DNA of 64,000 nt, taken from the NCBI RefSeq assembly GCF_030272615.1, contig NC_081414.1, forward strand, positions 333,545,427 through 333,609,426, written 5' to 3'. The notes beneath the pieces were generated by a model. That model was not told where the DNA came from and searched no databases. It saw only the letters and a list, made by a program, of their open reading frames with translations. This document shows, in pieces, positions 11,768 through 22,712 of the stretch. Made by a program: the position numbers and the translations under genes. Within the stretch, counting starts at the first letter, position 1, and each line of letters begins with the position of its first letter. This stretch comes from Cryptomeria japonica (Eukaryota > Streptophyta > Pinopsida > Cupressales > Cupressaceae).

Positions 11768-14700
11768 TTACCATTCGGTGGTGGCAACTGGTCAAAAATG
11801 GATTTTTACTTTGTCCGTGCTTCGGTGAGAGCGATAGAGAGGGCATCCTTTACACTGTCCATTAAAGAATTTTGTGCTTGAATATCAGCCAATAATGATA
11901 TTAGGCCATCTAAAGTGCTTCCCTCTTGTGTAGTAGATAAGTATGTGGCTTGATTGATCTGTTCTTGGATAGATGAAAGATGAGGAAGGAGTAATGTCTG
12001 AAGTGTCATTATGTCCATCCTAATGTTGTGCTCTTCATTTCTTAGGTCCAATTGTTGAGCCATGAGTTGTTGTAACTTTGTATAGAAATTCTGAACCGAA
12101 TTGGGCTCAGTGGTCAACTTATTTGAGAGATCGATGATCTCTTTCTCAATTGCTTCTATTTTATTTTTGATGTCTTTAATGAATAAAGAAAATGTACAGA
12201 GTTTCTGAAATAAATAAAGAATGTGCTTGAGTTGAGGGGACAACTCAACAATAAATTTGACAAATTTGACTTTGCCAATAGCTACAGCTTTCTATACCTC
12301 TTCTATCATTTTTGTAGTGAGCTCTTTATCTTTTAGCTTGCTCAAATATTCAGATGCATCTACTCCAGATGTCTCTATCTTGGTTAGGAGTTCATCCAGT
12401 TGAATGTGGATGGCTGCATCTTTGGTTATTGTAGCTTCAAGTAGCATATCTGTTAAGAGTGCTTTCACCTTCTGAAGTACTTTATTTTTCTTTTGAATAG
12501 CCATTTATTTTTCCTGTTCGGCCTTTTCTTTGCATAGTTCACCGAAATCAATGAGTGCTTGCCCCTTTAATTTGGATATATCAACATTGAGAAACACTAT
12601 TGGTTTTGACAAATCTACTTTGAAACTATGCTTTTTCACCTTCTTTTCTTTTCTTTTCACCGATTGAACTAAGACAATAGCTTGTGAGGCTTGATGACCC
12701 TTGATAGGTTGCTCGGTAGAGGTAATACTTTGGTCGGTTTCTTTAGCCTTTGTAGTGTCTTTTGGTGTCTCAGTATGTGGTGTCTCAGTTGCAACATTTT
12801 TAGTGCCAGAAGGATCCTGAGACATCTATTCTTGAGTAGTACCTTCTCCTACTGTAGACTTGTGACCTTCGGTGCCTTTATCCGTATCCTGAGGGGTTTT
12901 GGTTGAGACAAGTTGATTGACTGGTGGTTAAGGTTGAACTTATTCCAAGACTAATTCACTAGATACAAGTTTTTCATATGCATTGCCTTCTATTATTTCC
13001 TCTTCAGGTGCCTCTGTATCCATGATATCTTCATCTATCTGAATGGTGTCAGCAGGGTCTTGCTCGGTAACATCAGGATCTTGCTTAGTGACATCAACTA
13101 TTTCAACTTCAGCTTGCTCATCAACATCCTTGTTTCTAAAGATTTCTTGCCACTTTTCTTTTGTCTCATTTTCCACTTCAATATACAGCCCATTCATCAG
13201 TTTCAAGGCTTTTTGTTTGACGAGGAACTTTGTGTGGTAGGTTGTCAGATGTTCTTTTATTTCAGCTACTGACATGTTAGGAAAGAGATGTACTAGACTT
13301 CTTTCCCTGATCTATTTCTCCGAGTCTAGGGCATATTGCCACCTGTTATCAATATGTGCATATAATTCTTTTGGAAGAGAATTAGAGACTTCCAATGGGA
13401 CCAATCAGAATTTCAAAAGTGTGCAGATGACAGCTTCTTCTATTTGTCTCTTTTCATCATCATTTCTTGATTCATACTTAACATATCTAAATCCTCCAAA
13501 TCCACCATATTCCTTTAGATTAGTACAAAAAATTTCAACACTATGTACATTTACCTTCTTGCTCTTGACAATCTGAAATTTGCTTGCATCCTCAGATTCG
13601 GTATCACTAGACTCTTTTGCCAAAATGAGTCTCTGAGTAGATTTCTTGTAAGTTTTTGTTACCTTGGGAATAGTAACACTCTTTGTTTTCTTACTCGGTG
13701 ACACTGCAGATGCTCTTGTGATAGGTCACTTTGCTGGAGGAGTCGGTGAGGCCTTTGATGTGTCTTGTTCCTTTCTTTTCAACACTTTTCCCTTAGGCAA
13801 TTCGGTGCTCAATGTTATAGCTACCTCTTGGGCTTCAGATTCCTCTTCAATAATGGCTATAGTGCCTTTGATAGGTGTGAAGGAAGAATCTTCTCTGAAT
13901 TTTTCTGATAATGCCTTTATCATCTTTGTTTCCTTTCTTGTAGCTTTGGGTACTACAATGCTCATTTTTAGTTTTTCCTTCACTTCTTCATAGGTTCCAT
14001 ACCTCGGCTCCGTAGCATGCCTTGGTAATGTGAGAAATGTGTCAATTTGTTGTTGTGTGATGTCAAAATCAATCTCATAACCCATAGGTGACAAAGATTG
14101 AGTTCTTGGTTCCACAACATTCACATAACAATAATCAATGTCTACTTCAAAACATATGTCATCTTTGAATTTCTTCACTAGCTTGGGTGGAATCTGGTAC
14201 CTGTTATGAATTTTCTCTTGAAACTTACTGAAGTAATCATCCAAAATATCATTAAAATTATCACCTAGCTTCTTGATGAAGTCATTGATCTGATGGGTGA
14301 TTGGTCGGTGTAGTTCCCAAATAGCTTTACCGACTGATGGAAAGAATTTTTCAAAATAGAAAAACATGCATACAAGTAGTGATCCAAACTTTAGTGTATT
14401 AGCCGAGTTGTTCTTCTTCGGCTTCCTGATGGTGTTCAGATTCTCAAACAGGTTTTTCAGAAACACCTCACATAGATCAATTTTCATTCCCTTTTTCACA
14501 ATTTTGTATGCTAGGTCTACTCCTGCACAGGGTACACTGTTTTCCCTTGCCGATTGGAAGAAACAGTAACCTATTACTCTAATGGCAAATTTTAGTTCTG
14601 CATCAGTGACATTGTTCAATTTCAGTCCTTTGCAATCTGATTCCACTCCGGTTAAACTGATCAATTCCTTTTGTGATATCATCTTTTGAGCTTGGGCATG

Positions 14701-15125
14701 ATCATAAATAGGTAACCAGTAATCAAATGAATGATTTCCTTGGTAATCTTAAACGGTTGTTCTTCTAGCCACATGAAATCATCATGAACTCTGTTCAAAA
14801 TAAACTTGACCCATTGGGGTTTGAACACATAGGGATAGGTTAGGGCTTCAGTTAATCCCTTGATCTTAATGTGCTCAAACTTGCTATCCAATTTACCATC
14901 GGTGCACAATTCATCATATGTGTCTTTGATTTCAACATGACCAAGTTCTTCAACATGATATTTGGTGAAGAATCTCACATCCTCGACTAATAACACTCTA
15001 TCTGGGGTGAGTGAAAATGCAGTTTTGTCATTTGATTCAGATGCAACTTTGGGAGTTAACGAGTATTTTAGTGAGGGCTTTTCAACATTCTTAACCATGA
15101 TGGGATCTTGGATCTTAGGTTCCAT
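11768..15125 (-). pseudogene. ORF2 of element C: conserved unknown protein of about 1,100 codons
   Basis: The product is unrecognised. ATG at 15125 opens a frame that shifts once at 14680 and then stays in one frame to the TAA at 11768-11770, broken by several stops. The N-terminal 450 residues form a globular-looking region with motifs shared with F and I: FKITKEII, MKIDLCEV, LKFGSLLVCMFFYF, PMGYEID and YGTYEE. A Lys/Ser/Thr/Pro-rich and then acidic middle follows (about 13700-12700). The last 330 residues are helical and coiled-coil-like (SKLKGQALIDFGELCK, QLQQLMAQQLDLRNEE-type). Two stops (12505, 12289) are CAA and CAG in C2, so they arose by C-to-T change. It sits where pol would be and has no catalytic motif I recognise. 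The alternative is a captured host gene; its presence in F, I and J argues for an old element gene. Confidence 0.75.
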
Positions 15126-15719
15126 TTGTAGATTTCAGATAAAAACTAACAAAAGATCCTTAGGGTTTGAGGATTTTCAAATGACAGATGCTTCACACTT
15201 CACAGATAATAACAACTTGATAAGATCAGTAAACCAGCTTAATAGTGCGTTGAGATTAATGTAAATACCTTGAATTTTGTTTTGTAGAAGGTTTGATCAC
15301 CTTAGATTCGCTTTTCTCTGCTCTCTCAAAAACTTGGTAAGTGAAAATGACTACGTGAATGCTTTATGTACACTATATACCTTATCAGGCTCCATGCGGG
15401 TTAGGTCAAAAACATTAGATGCACTCAGTTCACTAAACTTTCTTTCCCTTTTTTTTTTTGCACTTTAACCAAGTAACCAAACTTCCTTCATTTACCGATG
15501 TGATAGGTTTCCTGTATAGTGCTCCAAAAGACTTTGATAGAATTTCAAACTTACTACTACATCTTAATTATGCAGATTATGAACTAAGTACATAATAAAA
15601 TAGGAACTATTAAGATTTAACCTTGAGAGAATGCAGTCCCTTCATACCTTTACCGATTAATTTGGAATAGGAGCACCTAACTCGGTAGGTAAGGTGCTTT
15701 CTTAATTTGACACAATTTC

Positions 15720-16919
15720 CTTCTTTTTCCAAATCATCTTTAAATTTTCTTTTATTTCCTCAGTGTCTTTTCTAGGTTGATCTCTGCAATCTCCAGCCAA
15801 GTGTCCTACTTTGTGATAATGAAAACATGCCATACCAGGATTTCTCCATGATCTTCAATTGTTCATCCCAAACCTTATAAAGCAGTTGGCACTTCTATGT
15901 TCATATCTTCCACAACATTCACACCATATCCTTGTATTGTAATCCCATGGTACTACAACATATTGTCGGTTAAGATCTCTGCGGGTTCGGTAGCTTCCAG
16001 TGTTTGCTCGGTGTGCACACCACATATAGTTCTTTTTCTTAAACCAACACTTCTCGGTACTATATCCATATCTATTGCAATTTTTACAAAACCCTTTGAA
16101 TTTTGCCTTCTGATAATTGTTAACTTTTTTGATTTGGCACATGTTGGCAGTGTGACCTTGATTTCCACAGTATTTGTAAATAGGCTTCTTTCTTTTGATG
16201 TTCTTCTTGATTCCAGCTTGCTTTGATGATTCTCCTCTCTCGGTAGTATGGATTCCCTTCTCAATAGAGTCTTTTCCTTTGTAACCAAGTCCTGCATCTT
16301 TGTTGGGTCTTCTTGTATTCAGTTTCTCATCCAACATCTTTGATGCTTCATAACTCTTCTTTAGTGTTTCTTTGGATTTCATCTCTGTTCCAAGTTCATT
16401 GGTCAACCTTGATAATTCAAGTCTCAATGCTTGATTCTCATCATCTTTCAGATTTGCCTCATGATGTGCATAACCTAGTTGATCTAACAGGTTTTGTTGA
16501 ATTCCAGTCATCCTTATGATTTCATAATTCTTATCAGATACTAAGGCTTCAAGTTGTTGTTTCTCTCTTTCTAGATCTCTTACTTTATCCTCGACTGTCC
16601 TCAATGCATCAAGATTTTCAGTCATCTGTGTGCTAAAATGTTCATGTTCTCTTTTCATTGCTTTTAGTTGATCAACCAGTGCTTTGTTATTTTCTCTCAA
16701 TACTCCAATCATTTCTTTAGTCTCTTCAGATATACTGTTCTCAGATGATGTCTCAATTTGTTCCACTAACTCTTGAGAGTCTTATAAATCATCAGATAAT
16801 CTTCTTCTCACTTTCAGAGATTTTTGCATTTGCCTTTGCATGTCTACAATCACTTGATTAGCATGATCTAGTTCTTCTTGTAGATACACAATCCTTCGAG
16901 ATTGTTTATAGCCTTCCAT
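15720..16919 (-). pseudogene. Gag-like protein of element C: coiled coil and zinc-knuckle array
   Basis: The ATG at 16919 (MEGYKQSRR) follows the PBS by about 50 bp. One TAA at 16782-16784 interrupts an otherwise open frame to 15855. Residues 10-170 are heptad-rich coiled coil (VYLQEELDHANQVI, LREN, VEDKVRDLEREKQQLEAL). A basic region follows, then a row of at least four knuckle-like motifs. CECCGRYEHRSANC is intact. CKNCNRYGYSTEKC has His to Tyr. YKYCGNQGHTANMC and CFHYHKVGHLAGDC (after a frame change) each have one Cys to Tyr. This is a Gag-type nucleic-acid-binding protein but not the UBN2 Gag of B. F has the same plan. Confidence 0.75.
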
Positions 16920-16967
16920 TGATAAGATCTTTCTCTTTAGGCAGTTAAACCCTTTTCCAAGATTGAA

Positions 16968-16979
16968 GCTCTGATACCA
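16968..16979 (-). promoter_or_regulatory. Primer binding site of C
   Basis: The minus strand reads TGGTATCAGAGC, 2 bp from the LTR end at 16982. It is identical to the PBS of B and H, so C uses the same initiator tRNA-Met primer as the copia elements around it. Confidence 0.9.
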
Positions 16980-16981
16980 AT

Positions 16982-18172
16982 TGTTAGGCCCAATATAGAA
17001 AACTAATGTACTGAGAGGGGAGGGGTGAATCAGTACATTCAAATCCTTTTCTTAACAATAACTTTACTGTTAAGCATAAACTGAATAGTGCAATAACATA
17101 ATATAATGCTAAAATAAATAAATAACAATTATACATGATTCACTCCATAACACATATATTTTGGTTACACAAAAACTCTTGGTTAGAGAGAAAAACTGTG
17201 GTGGCGATGGTACCCACAATTTCACTACTGCAATAATAAAGGTTGCTCGGTTAGAGCTACATGTTTAGCTATTTTTGATAGCTTACCTTGTTAGGAGTAT
17301 CAAGATCTATTAGATCTACCTTGCTAAAGGATTTTACAACACTTAATCTAAATGTTGCACCTGGTTAGAGGCTTTACAATTTATAGACTTGATTACAGTC
17401 TTTTACCCTGTTAAAGGTTTCTCTTACAACTTCAAAATATTACAATAAAATCAATACAAATATCTACAACTTTACATCTAGAATGTTATAGCAGATTCTA
17501 TGTGCTCAGAATAAGATTACCTTGCTTATAGCATACCTCGGTAACCCATATAGTAACTCGGTAAACCCTTCTGTTTACTTTGTTCTTTGACTATTCTCTG
17601 AAATCCTTCTCGGTGGCCTCTATGTCTCTATAACAGTCATAACACTTAGTGCTTTCACATGTCTTGCTTCATATATTTCTATGTCTTCCTTTTTGTCATG
17701 CTACATGTATATATCTGTTCTTAATCCATGTTGTATAAATAGATCTCTTATGTTGGTGATCCATTCATTGCTTCGATCTTACAAACATGTTTTATCGAAT
17801 GAATAACCATGCAAAATATTTCATTAGATAGATGACCTCAAAATCATACACAATCCTTAAGTGCAATTTCCAATGTGATAATGGTTCTATGTTCCTTGAT
17901 CTTGTAACGCATTTCCATATGTATGTCCAGGTTCAATGAATCTAGTAACATGTTTCACTCGGTGTATATCAACTTGGTGTTTCGTCTTTGCTACTCAGTA
18001 GACATGGAATGATACTCAGTAGAGAGCTCGGTGTATACTGGGCTCTTGACTACTTTCTTCTATAACTGACTGGACTATGCATACCGACTAAATATTTTGG
18101 TAAAGATAACCGACTAGAGTATATAGAATAAATTTGAACATAAAACTAATGGCAACTTGATAAGTAGTAACA
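16982..18172 (-). repeat. 5' LTR of C, also 3' LTR of C2 (1191 bp)
   Basis: Plus-strand ends are TGTTAGGCCC and GTAGTAACA. The C PBS lies to its left. A PPT (AAAAGGGGAGAT on the minus strand, about 18173-18184) lies to its right, so this one LTR serves two element bodies. More CGGT sites are kept here than in the left LTR in several places, and fewer in others. Confidence 0.9.
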
Positions 18173-18531
18173 ATCTCCCCTTTTGACATTAGTTGAGATG
18201 TTTGACAAAAACTACTTTCAAACTTATAACTCAAAAATCTATATACTTGAAAAATTTGACTATACTGGCAGTATATACATTAGTCAATAAAATAATATAT
18301 CCAGATATACTCCCCTTATCAGTATATTGTACAAAACTCTGATTTTGTATGCTTGGTGATCTGCTCTTGTTCTTTTCTTACTGTTTTGTTCACTACTCGG
18401 TTCACTGCTCTTGGATACTCTGCTTACTCTACTCGGTATACTCCCGTTGTATACTACACTCCTTTTGTTTGATACTATACTTTGATGCTTATAATACTAT
18501 ATCACTCCCCCTTTTTGACAAACATCAAAAT

Positions 18532-19457
18532 TTAGCTACCATTCGGTGGTGGCAAGTGGTCAAAAATGGATTTGTACTTTGTCCGTGCTTTGGTGAGAGC
18601 GATAGAGAGGGCATCCTGTACACTGTCCATTAAAGAATTATGTGCTTGAATATCAGCCAATAATGATATTAGGCCATCTAAATTGCTTCTCTCTTGTGTA
18701 GTAGATAAGTATGTGGCTCAGTTGATCTGTTCTTGGACAGATGAAAGACGAGGAAGGAATAATGTTTGAAGTGTCATTATGTCCATCCTGATCTTGCGCT
18801 CTTCATTTCTTAGGTCCAATTGTTGAGCCATGAGCTGTTGTAACTTTGTATAGAAATTCTGAACTGAATTGGGCTTGGTGGTCAACTTATTTGAGAGATC
18901 GGTGATCTCTTTCTGAATTGGTTCTGTTTTATTTTTGATGTCTTTAATGAATAAAGAAAATGTACAGAGTTTCTGAAATAAATAAAGAATGTGCTTGAGT
19001 TGAGGGGAAAACTCAGCAATAAATTTGACAAGTTTGACTTTGCCAATAGCTATAGCTTTCTGTACCTCTTCTATCATTTTTATAGTGAGCTCTTTGTCTT
19101 TTAGCTTTCTCAAATTTTCGGATGCATCTACTCCAGATGTCTCTATCTTGGTTAGGAGTTCATCCAGTTGAATGTGGATGGCTGAATTTTTGGTTATTGT
19201 AGCTTCAGGTAGCATATCTGTTAAGAGTGCTTTCACCTTCTGAAGTACTTTATTTTTCTTTTGAGTAGCCATTTGTTTTTCTTGTTTGGCCTTTGCTTTG
19301 CATAGTTCACCGAAATCAATGAGTGCTTGCCCCTTTAATTTGGATATATCAACATTGGGCAACACTATTGGTTTTGACAAATCTACTTTGAAACTATGCT
19401 TTTTCGCCTTCTTTTCTTTTCTTTTCACTGATTGAACTAAGACAAAAGCTTGTGAGG
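18532..19457 (-). pseudogene. C2: C-terminal part of ORF2
   Basis: It matches 11768-12700 of C closely. The frame is open from about 19457 to 18718, including Gln at two positions where C has stops. It then meets one TGA (18718) and continues to its natural end PPPNGS* (TAA at 18532-18534). It covers the basic segment (KRKEKKAKKHSFKVDLSKP), GQALIDFGELCK and the long helical tail. It is cut at 19457 by a junction with RNase H of element A. The 3' untranslated stretch 18173-18531 has the same PPT-like runs as C. Confidence 0.8.
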
Positions 19458-20053
19458 CAAAATTTCAAGCTACACCTAAACAGTCACATGTGAATGTAGT
19501 TAGAAGGATCTTCAAGTACCTACAAGTAACACTTATTTATGGCTTATGGTATCCAAAGCAAAGAGATTTCACTTTATAGGCGTACACTAATGCTGATTGG
19601 GCAGGTTGCATTGATCACCAAAAGAGCACAAGTGGTGGAGCATTATTTTTGGGTAACCAGTTAGCTTCATGGCACAACAAGAAGAAGGATTTAGTTTCCT
19701 TATCTACTTTCAAGTTAGAGTATATTTCTGCTACTACATATTGTTCTCAGGTATTATGGATGAAGCAGACCCTTAAGGACATTCAGGTAGAAATAGCTGA
19801 CCCTATTCCTATCTGATGTGATAAGTCAAGCACAATTAGCATTTCAAAGAATTTGGTTATGCACTCAAGGACAAATCACATTGCCATCAAATACCATTTT
19901 CTCAAGGAGAAGGTAGCAGAGAAAGAAGTAAAGGTAGAATATGTCCCTACAAGTGAATAGGTTACTGATATCTTCACAAAACCTCTACCAAAAAACACAT
20001 TTGAGTATCTAAGACATAAGTTAGGAGTAGTCCCACCAGCTTTCTACACTTAA
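19458..20053 (+). pseudogene. Element A RNase H and pol C-terminus
   Basis: The sequence joins mid-pol at AKFQATPKQSHVNVVRR and continues IFKYLQ, YTNADWAG (catalytic Asp), KSTSGGALFLGNQLASW, LEYISATT (Glu), CDKSSTISISKN (Asp), HIAIKYHFLKEKV and DIFTKPLPK, ending FYT and TAA. This is the copia RNase H domain almost complete, with three stops (near 19576, 19815 and 19958). RT between 10213 and this point has been lost. Confidence 0.9.
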
Positions 20054-20467
20054 ATGTGTATGGAGATCTATGGTTCAAGGGGAGTTCACATCTATACATC
20101 TTTTGACTCTTGGACCATATGTTGTACATAGGGGGAGATCAAATGTTTGTGTTGCAGTACAAGCAACTATGGGATTGGATGTAAAGTTCGGTGTTAATTC
20201 TAGAAGTTTTGCTACTCAAGGTCAATATCACACATAGAGGGAGAGTGTACACCACCAATAGGTTTGAGATTTGGAGAAGTTGTCTATTTAATTTTTCTAT
20301 CTATAAAAGTCGCAATCGTCCTGAGGGGGAGAGTGTATTGAGGTTTGGAATGGAGAGTGAACCAGAGTGAAGTTGATGTTTGAGCCCTTTGTCATTGTTG
20401 TCAAAGTGGGAGAAAGAGTGCAGTTGTGAATAAGATGTGAGTTGACATCAATGCCAAAGGGGGATAT
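20054..20467 (+). promoter_or_regulatory. Element A 3' untranslated region with repeated PPT-like tracts
   Basis: Four purine tracts occur: ATAGGGGGAGAT (about 20130-20141), ATAGAGGGAGAGTGT (20236), CTGAGGGGGAGAGTGT (20322) and AAAGGGGGATAT (20456-20467). The last abuts the LTR start at 20468 and is the likely true PPT. No coding sequence seen. Confidence 0.75.
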
Positions 20468-20497
20468 TGTTGGCATTGTGTTGTCATTGATGTCAAC
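20441..20497. repeat. 13-bp inverted repeat across the PPT-LTR junction of A
   Basis: GTTGACATCAATG (20441-20453) and CATTGATGTCAAC (20485-20497) are perfect inverse copies. An inner pair TGCCA/TGGCA (20452-20456, 20471-20475) lies between them. The loop holds the PPT and the first bases of U3. Confidence 0.85.
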
Positions 20498-20833
20498 CGA
20501 TATGCAAGTTGATGTTACCAATATGCAAGTAAGATTATTGCAGATTTTTGGCATGTTGATGTCAACCGGTAAGTATGTCAACCGGTAAGCAAGAAAAGAG
20601 ACAAATTGAAGGACCCAAATAAGAAGATGAAAGGATGTGAAGTGTTTGCCACTTTGGCAAAAAGGTTGAGGAATTTCGCTAATAAATGATAACATGTCCT
20701 AACCAGTAGAATAAAGAAGTGCACAATATGAAGGTTAACCAGTTAGTGTATACCAGTAGTATGTTTGGTCGGTGACCGAGTTTGAACCAATACAATCAAG
20801 TGAGTTGGATGTTGATACAAAAAAGAGAGCAAT
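20468..20833 (+). repeat. Truncated 3' LTR of element A
   Basis: It starts TGTTGGCATTGTGTTGTCATTG directly after the PPT. It keeps only about 366 bp and then runs into unrelated sequence near 20834 without the usual LTR end (no CCCCCC-CTCTCAGT block). The right boundary is approximate. Confidence 0.7.
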
Positions 20834-20839
20834 AAAGGA

Positions 20840-22700
20840 TTAGAAATCTTCAAATCCATGTTGTTTGAGGTCTTGGAGAGCCTTGAGATGCTGCTGGTAG
20901 TTGTTGTCTTCAATTTTTGGTCTAATCGCCTCCATTCTAGTCATACCCCTATCAATCCTTGATAGTGCATCCATGTATGATCCTAACTTCTTGATGAGTT
21001 GTATATCATCTAAAATAATATTTGGAAACATCTAGCACTAAATTTTTCTGATGTCAGCTTTCCATTCTGTCTTGGACCTTAGGACCTTTTCTCCCTCTAT
21101 TCTATGTTTCTCTCTATCAAACAATATAGGCATGTGATTGGTGACTAGGCAACGAAATCCTTTGAGTTCATGATCATTTTTTTGTTTATACATCCTATGA
21201 ATAGAAAAGACTTCCTTGATTATTTAAAATCTGGCCTTGAAGCATTCAATTATGGCATGCAAGAAACTTGGGAGAGGCTTAACCAGTGAAATTTCTAACA
21301 CGACAATTGTCTTGCTCATATAAGATAAAGAGCAAGCCATGAAATGTTGCCACTTCAATTGTTCTTGAGAAAGCCTTAGCAAATCCAAATGCTCATCCCA
21401 TGCTACATCAACATGGTCCAAAATTTCATTGATCCTTGATTCTAACAATGATCTTACTATATCTATCTTTATTCTCCTCCCCATGTGCAAAGCATCTACC
21501 TTTAACACATCCTTCCTATTACTCAAATTAACTATATCTAGTCTAGCCTAAGCCAGATCATTCCTTAATCCTATAACTTCATCAGATGTATGCTCAATCC
21601 TTCCTGGAGGTATGTAGGTAGGTCCTACATATAATTGTTCCTATAGAGTAGTAACCCTTTCCCTTAGAATGGTAATATCCTCTTTTGCTTTCAAAGCCAC
21701 CTTATGAGTAAACTTTGCCACATTTAGATTGAGGCCTATTGCCTCTGTGATGGATGTGTCATCTACTCTCTTGACTAACAAGATTCCAAATAAATGATCA
21801 ACCTAATAGTTCATTCTATGTCTTCTTGTAACTCTATGAAGACACCAAATAACTAATTGATTAAGGTGATCATCAAATAGTACTCCTAAAATTACATTCT
21901 CCCTTTGTGCTAGATCCATTGAATCCAAATCTATATCCTGCCTCTTCCTCAACTCATCAAAGACAATAACAAATGAAATGTCCCATCCTTCCAAAAGGAG
22001 TATCCACTCCTTCTCACAATCTTCCTTCCTAACTCTGGAGTCATAGCTACAAATTGCTCCTTTGTAGCCTTCAACACTTCATCCTTAATTCTCAATCGCT
22101 CTTCATTCTCCAGATCAATAAAGTTAATACTTCTGCTCCTTTCCATCTCATTTGTCAAATTTCTTATGAAAAATTACCTAAACTCTCTAGTATTTATAAA
22201 ATCATCATCATTCATGAACTACTGGCAAGCAATCAATCTAATATCTTCACTAAGATCTCCCTAAAGTTTAAATGCATCAAGGGCCCACTCCTTGGGAGGA
22301 TCTTGAATTATAACCCCTATTCTTGTATCAAATATATGAGGTAGTAGAGGCTCATCGCCTTGGAATTCAAAACCACTATAATATTGAAATGGGACATCCC
22401 TTCTTGGGGATAGCATATGCAAAGGGGTCACAACCCTTGGGCTCTTTGGTACCTGAGAAAGAGGATTGACATCAAATGAAGCAAAAAATGGTTTCTTCTT
22501 GATAACTTATACAAGCAACCTTTCTGAAGAGGCAGGGTGAGATGACTGAGGGACAAGACTACATGTGGATAGAGGTTCTTTATGGATTAGGAAAGGGGAA
22601 GAAAGGGCAATGGGGGGACAATTAAATAAAGAGATTCTGGTCTCTTATCCTCTACCACTTACACTGGAGATATAACATCTAAGTGGGAATTCTCATGAGG
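20840..22700 (-). pseudogene. Unrecognised degenerate minus-strand gene
   Basis: One frame can be followed on the minus strand from about 22700 to the stop at 20840, with several stops and at least one frameshift near 21950. Readable segments include RLRIKDEVLKATKEQF, DELRKRQDIDLDSMDLAQ, LHMGRRIKIDIVRSLLES, ISLVKPLPSFLHAIIECF and RIDRGMTRMEAIRPK. It is charged, helical and Leu-rich, without a catalytic or zinc motif. It lies between the broken LTR of A and the LTR of F, so it is probably part of another old element whose ends are lost. A host gene fragment is possible. Function unknown. Confidence 0.45.
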
Positions 22701-22712
22701 CAAAGACATACT

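Larger units (their letters stand above)
10214..19457 (-). mobile_element. Pol-less LTR element C plus truncated upstream copy C2
   Basis: From right to left on the minus strand: a 3' part of one copy (C2, 19457-18173), an LTR (18172-16982), PBS, gag, ORF2, PPT and an LTR (11404-10214). Both LTRs are 1191 bp. The block therefore looks like LTR-internal-LTR-internal', as in a tandem array or a recombined pair. The left flank is AAAAC, but no matching repeat exists on the right, where the sequence jumps from ORF2 straight into RNase H of A. About 1 kb of A's RT is missing, so a deletion removed the right end of the block together with part of A. No protease, integrase or RT was seen in C. Confidence 0.85.

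Noticed and set aside
13664-13993. Hydrophobic plus-strand frame opposite ORF2 of C
   Set aside because: It looks like a membrane protein only because it is antisense to a Lys/Glu-rich coding frame.
15897-16226. Plus-strand frame opposite the zinc-knuckle array
   Set aside because: It is the antisense shadow of the gag of C, which explains the sequence better.
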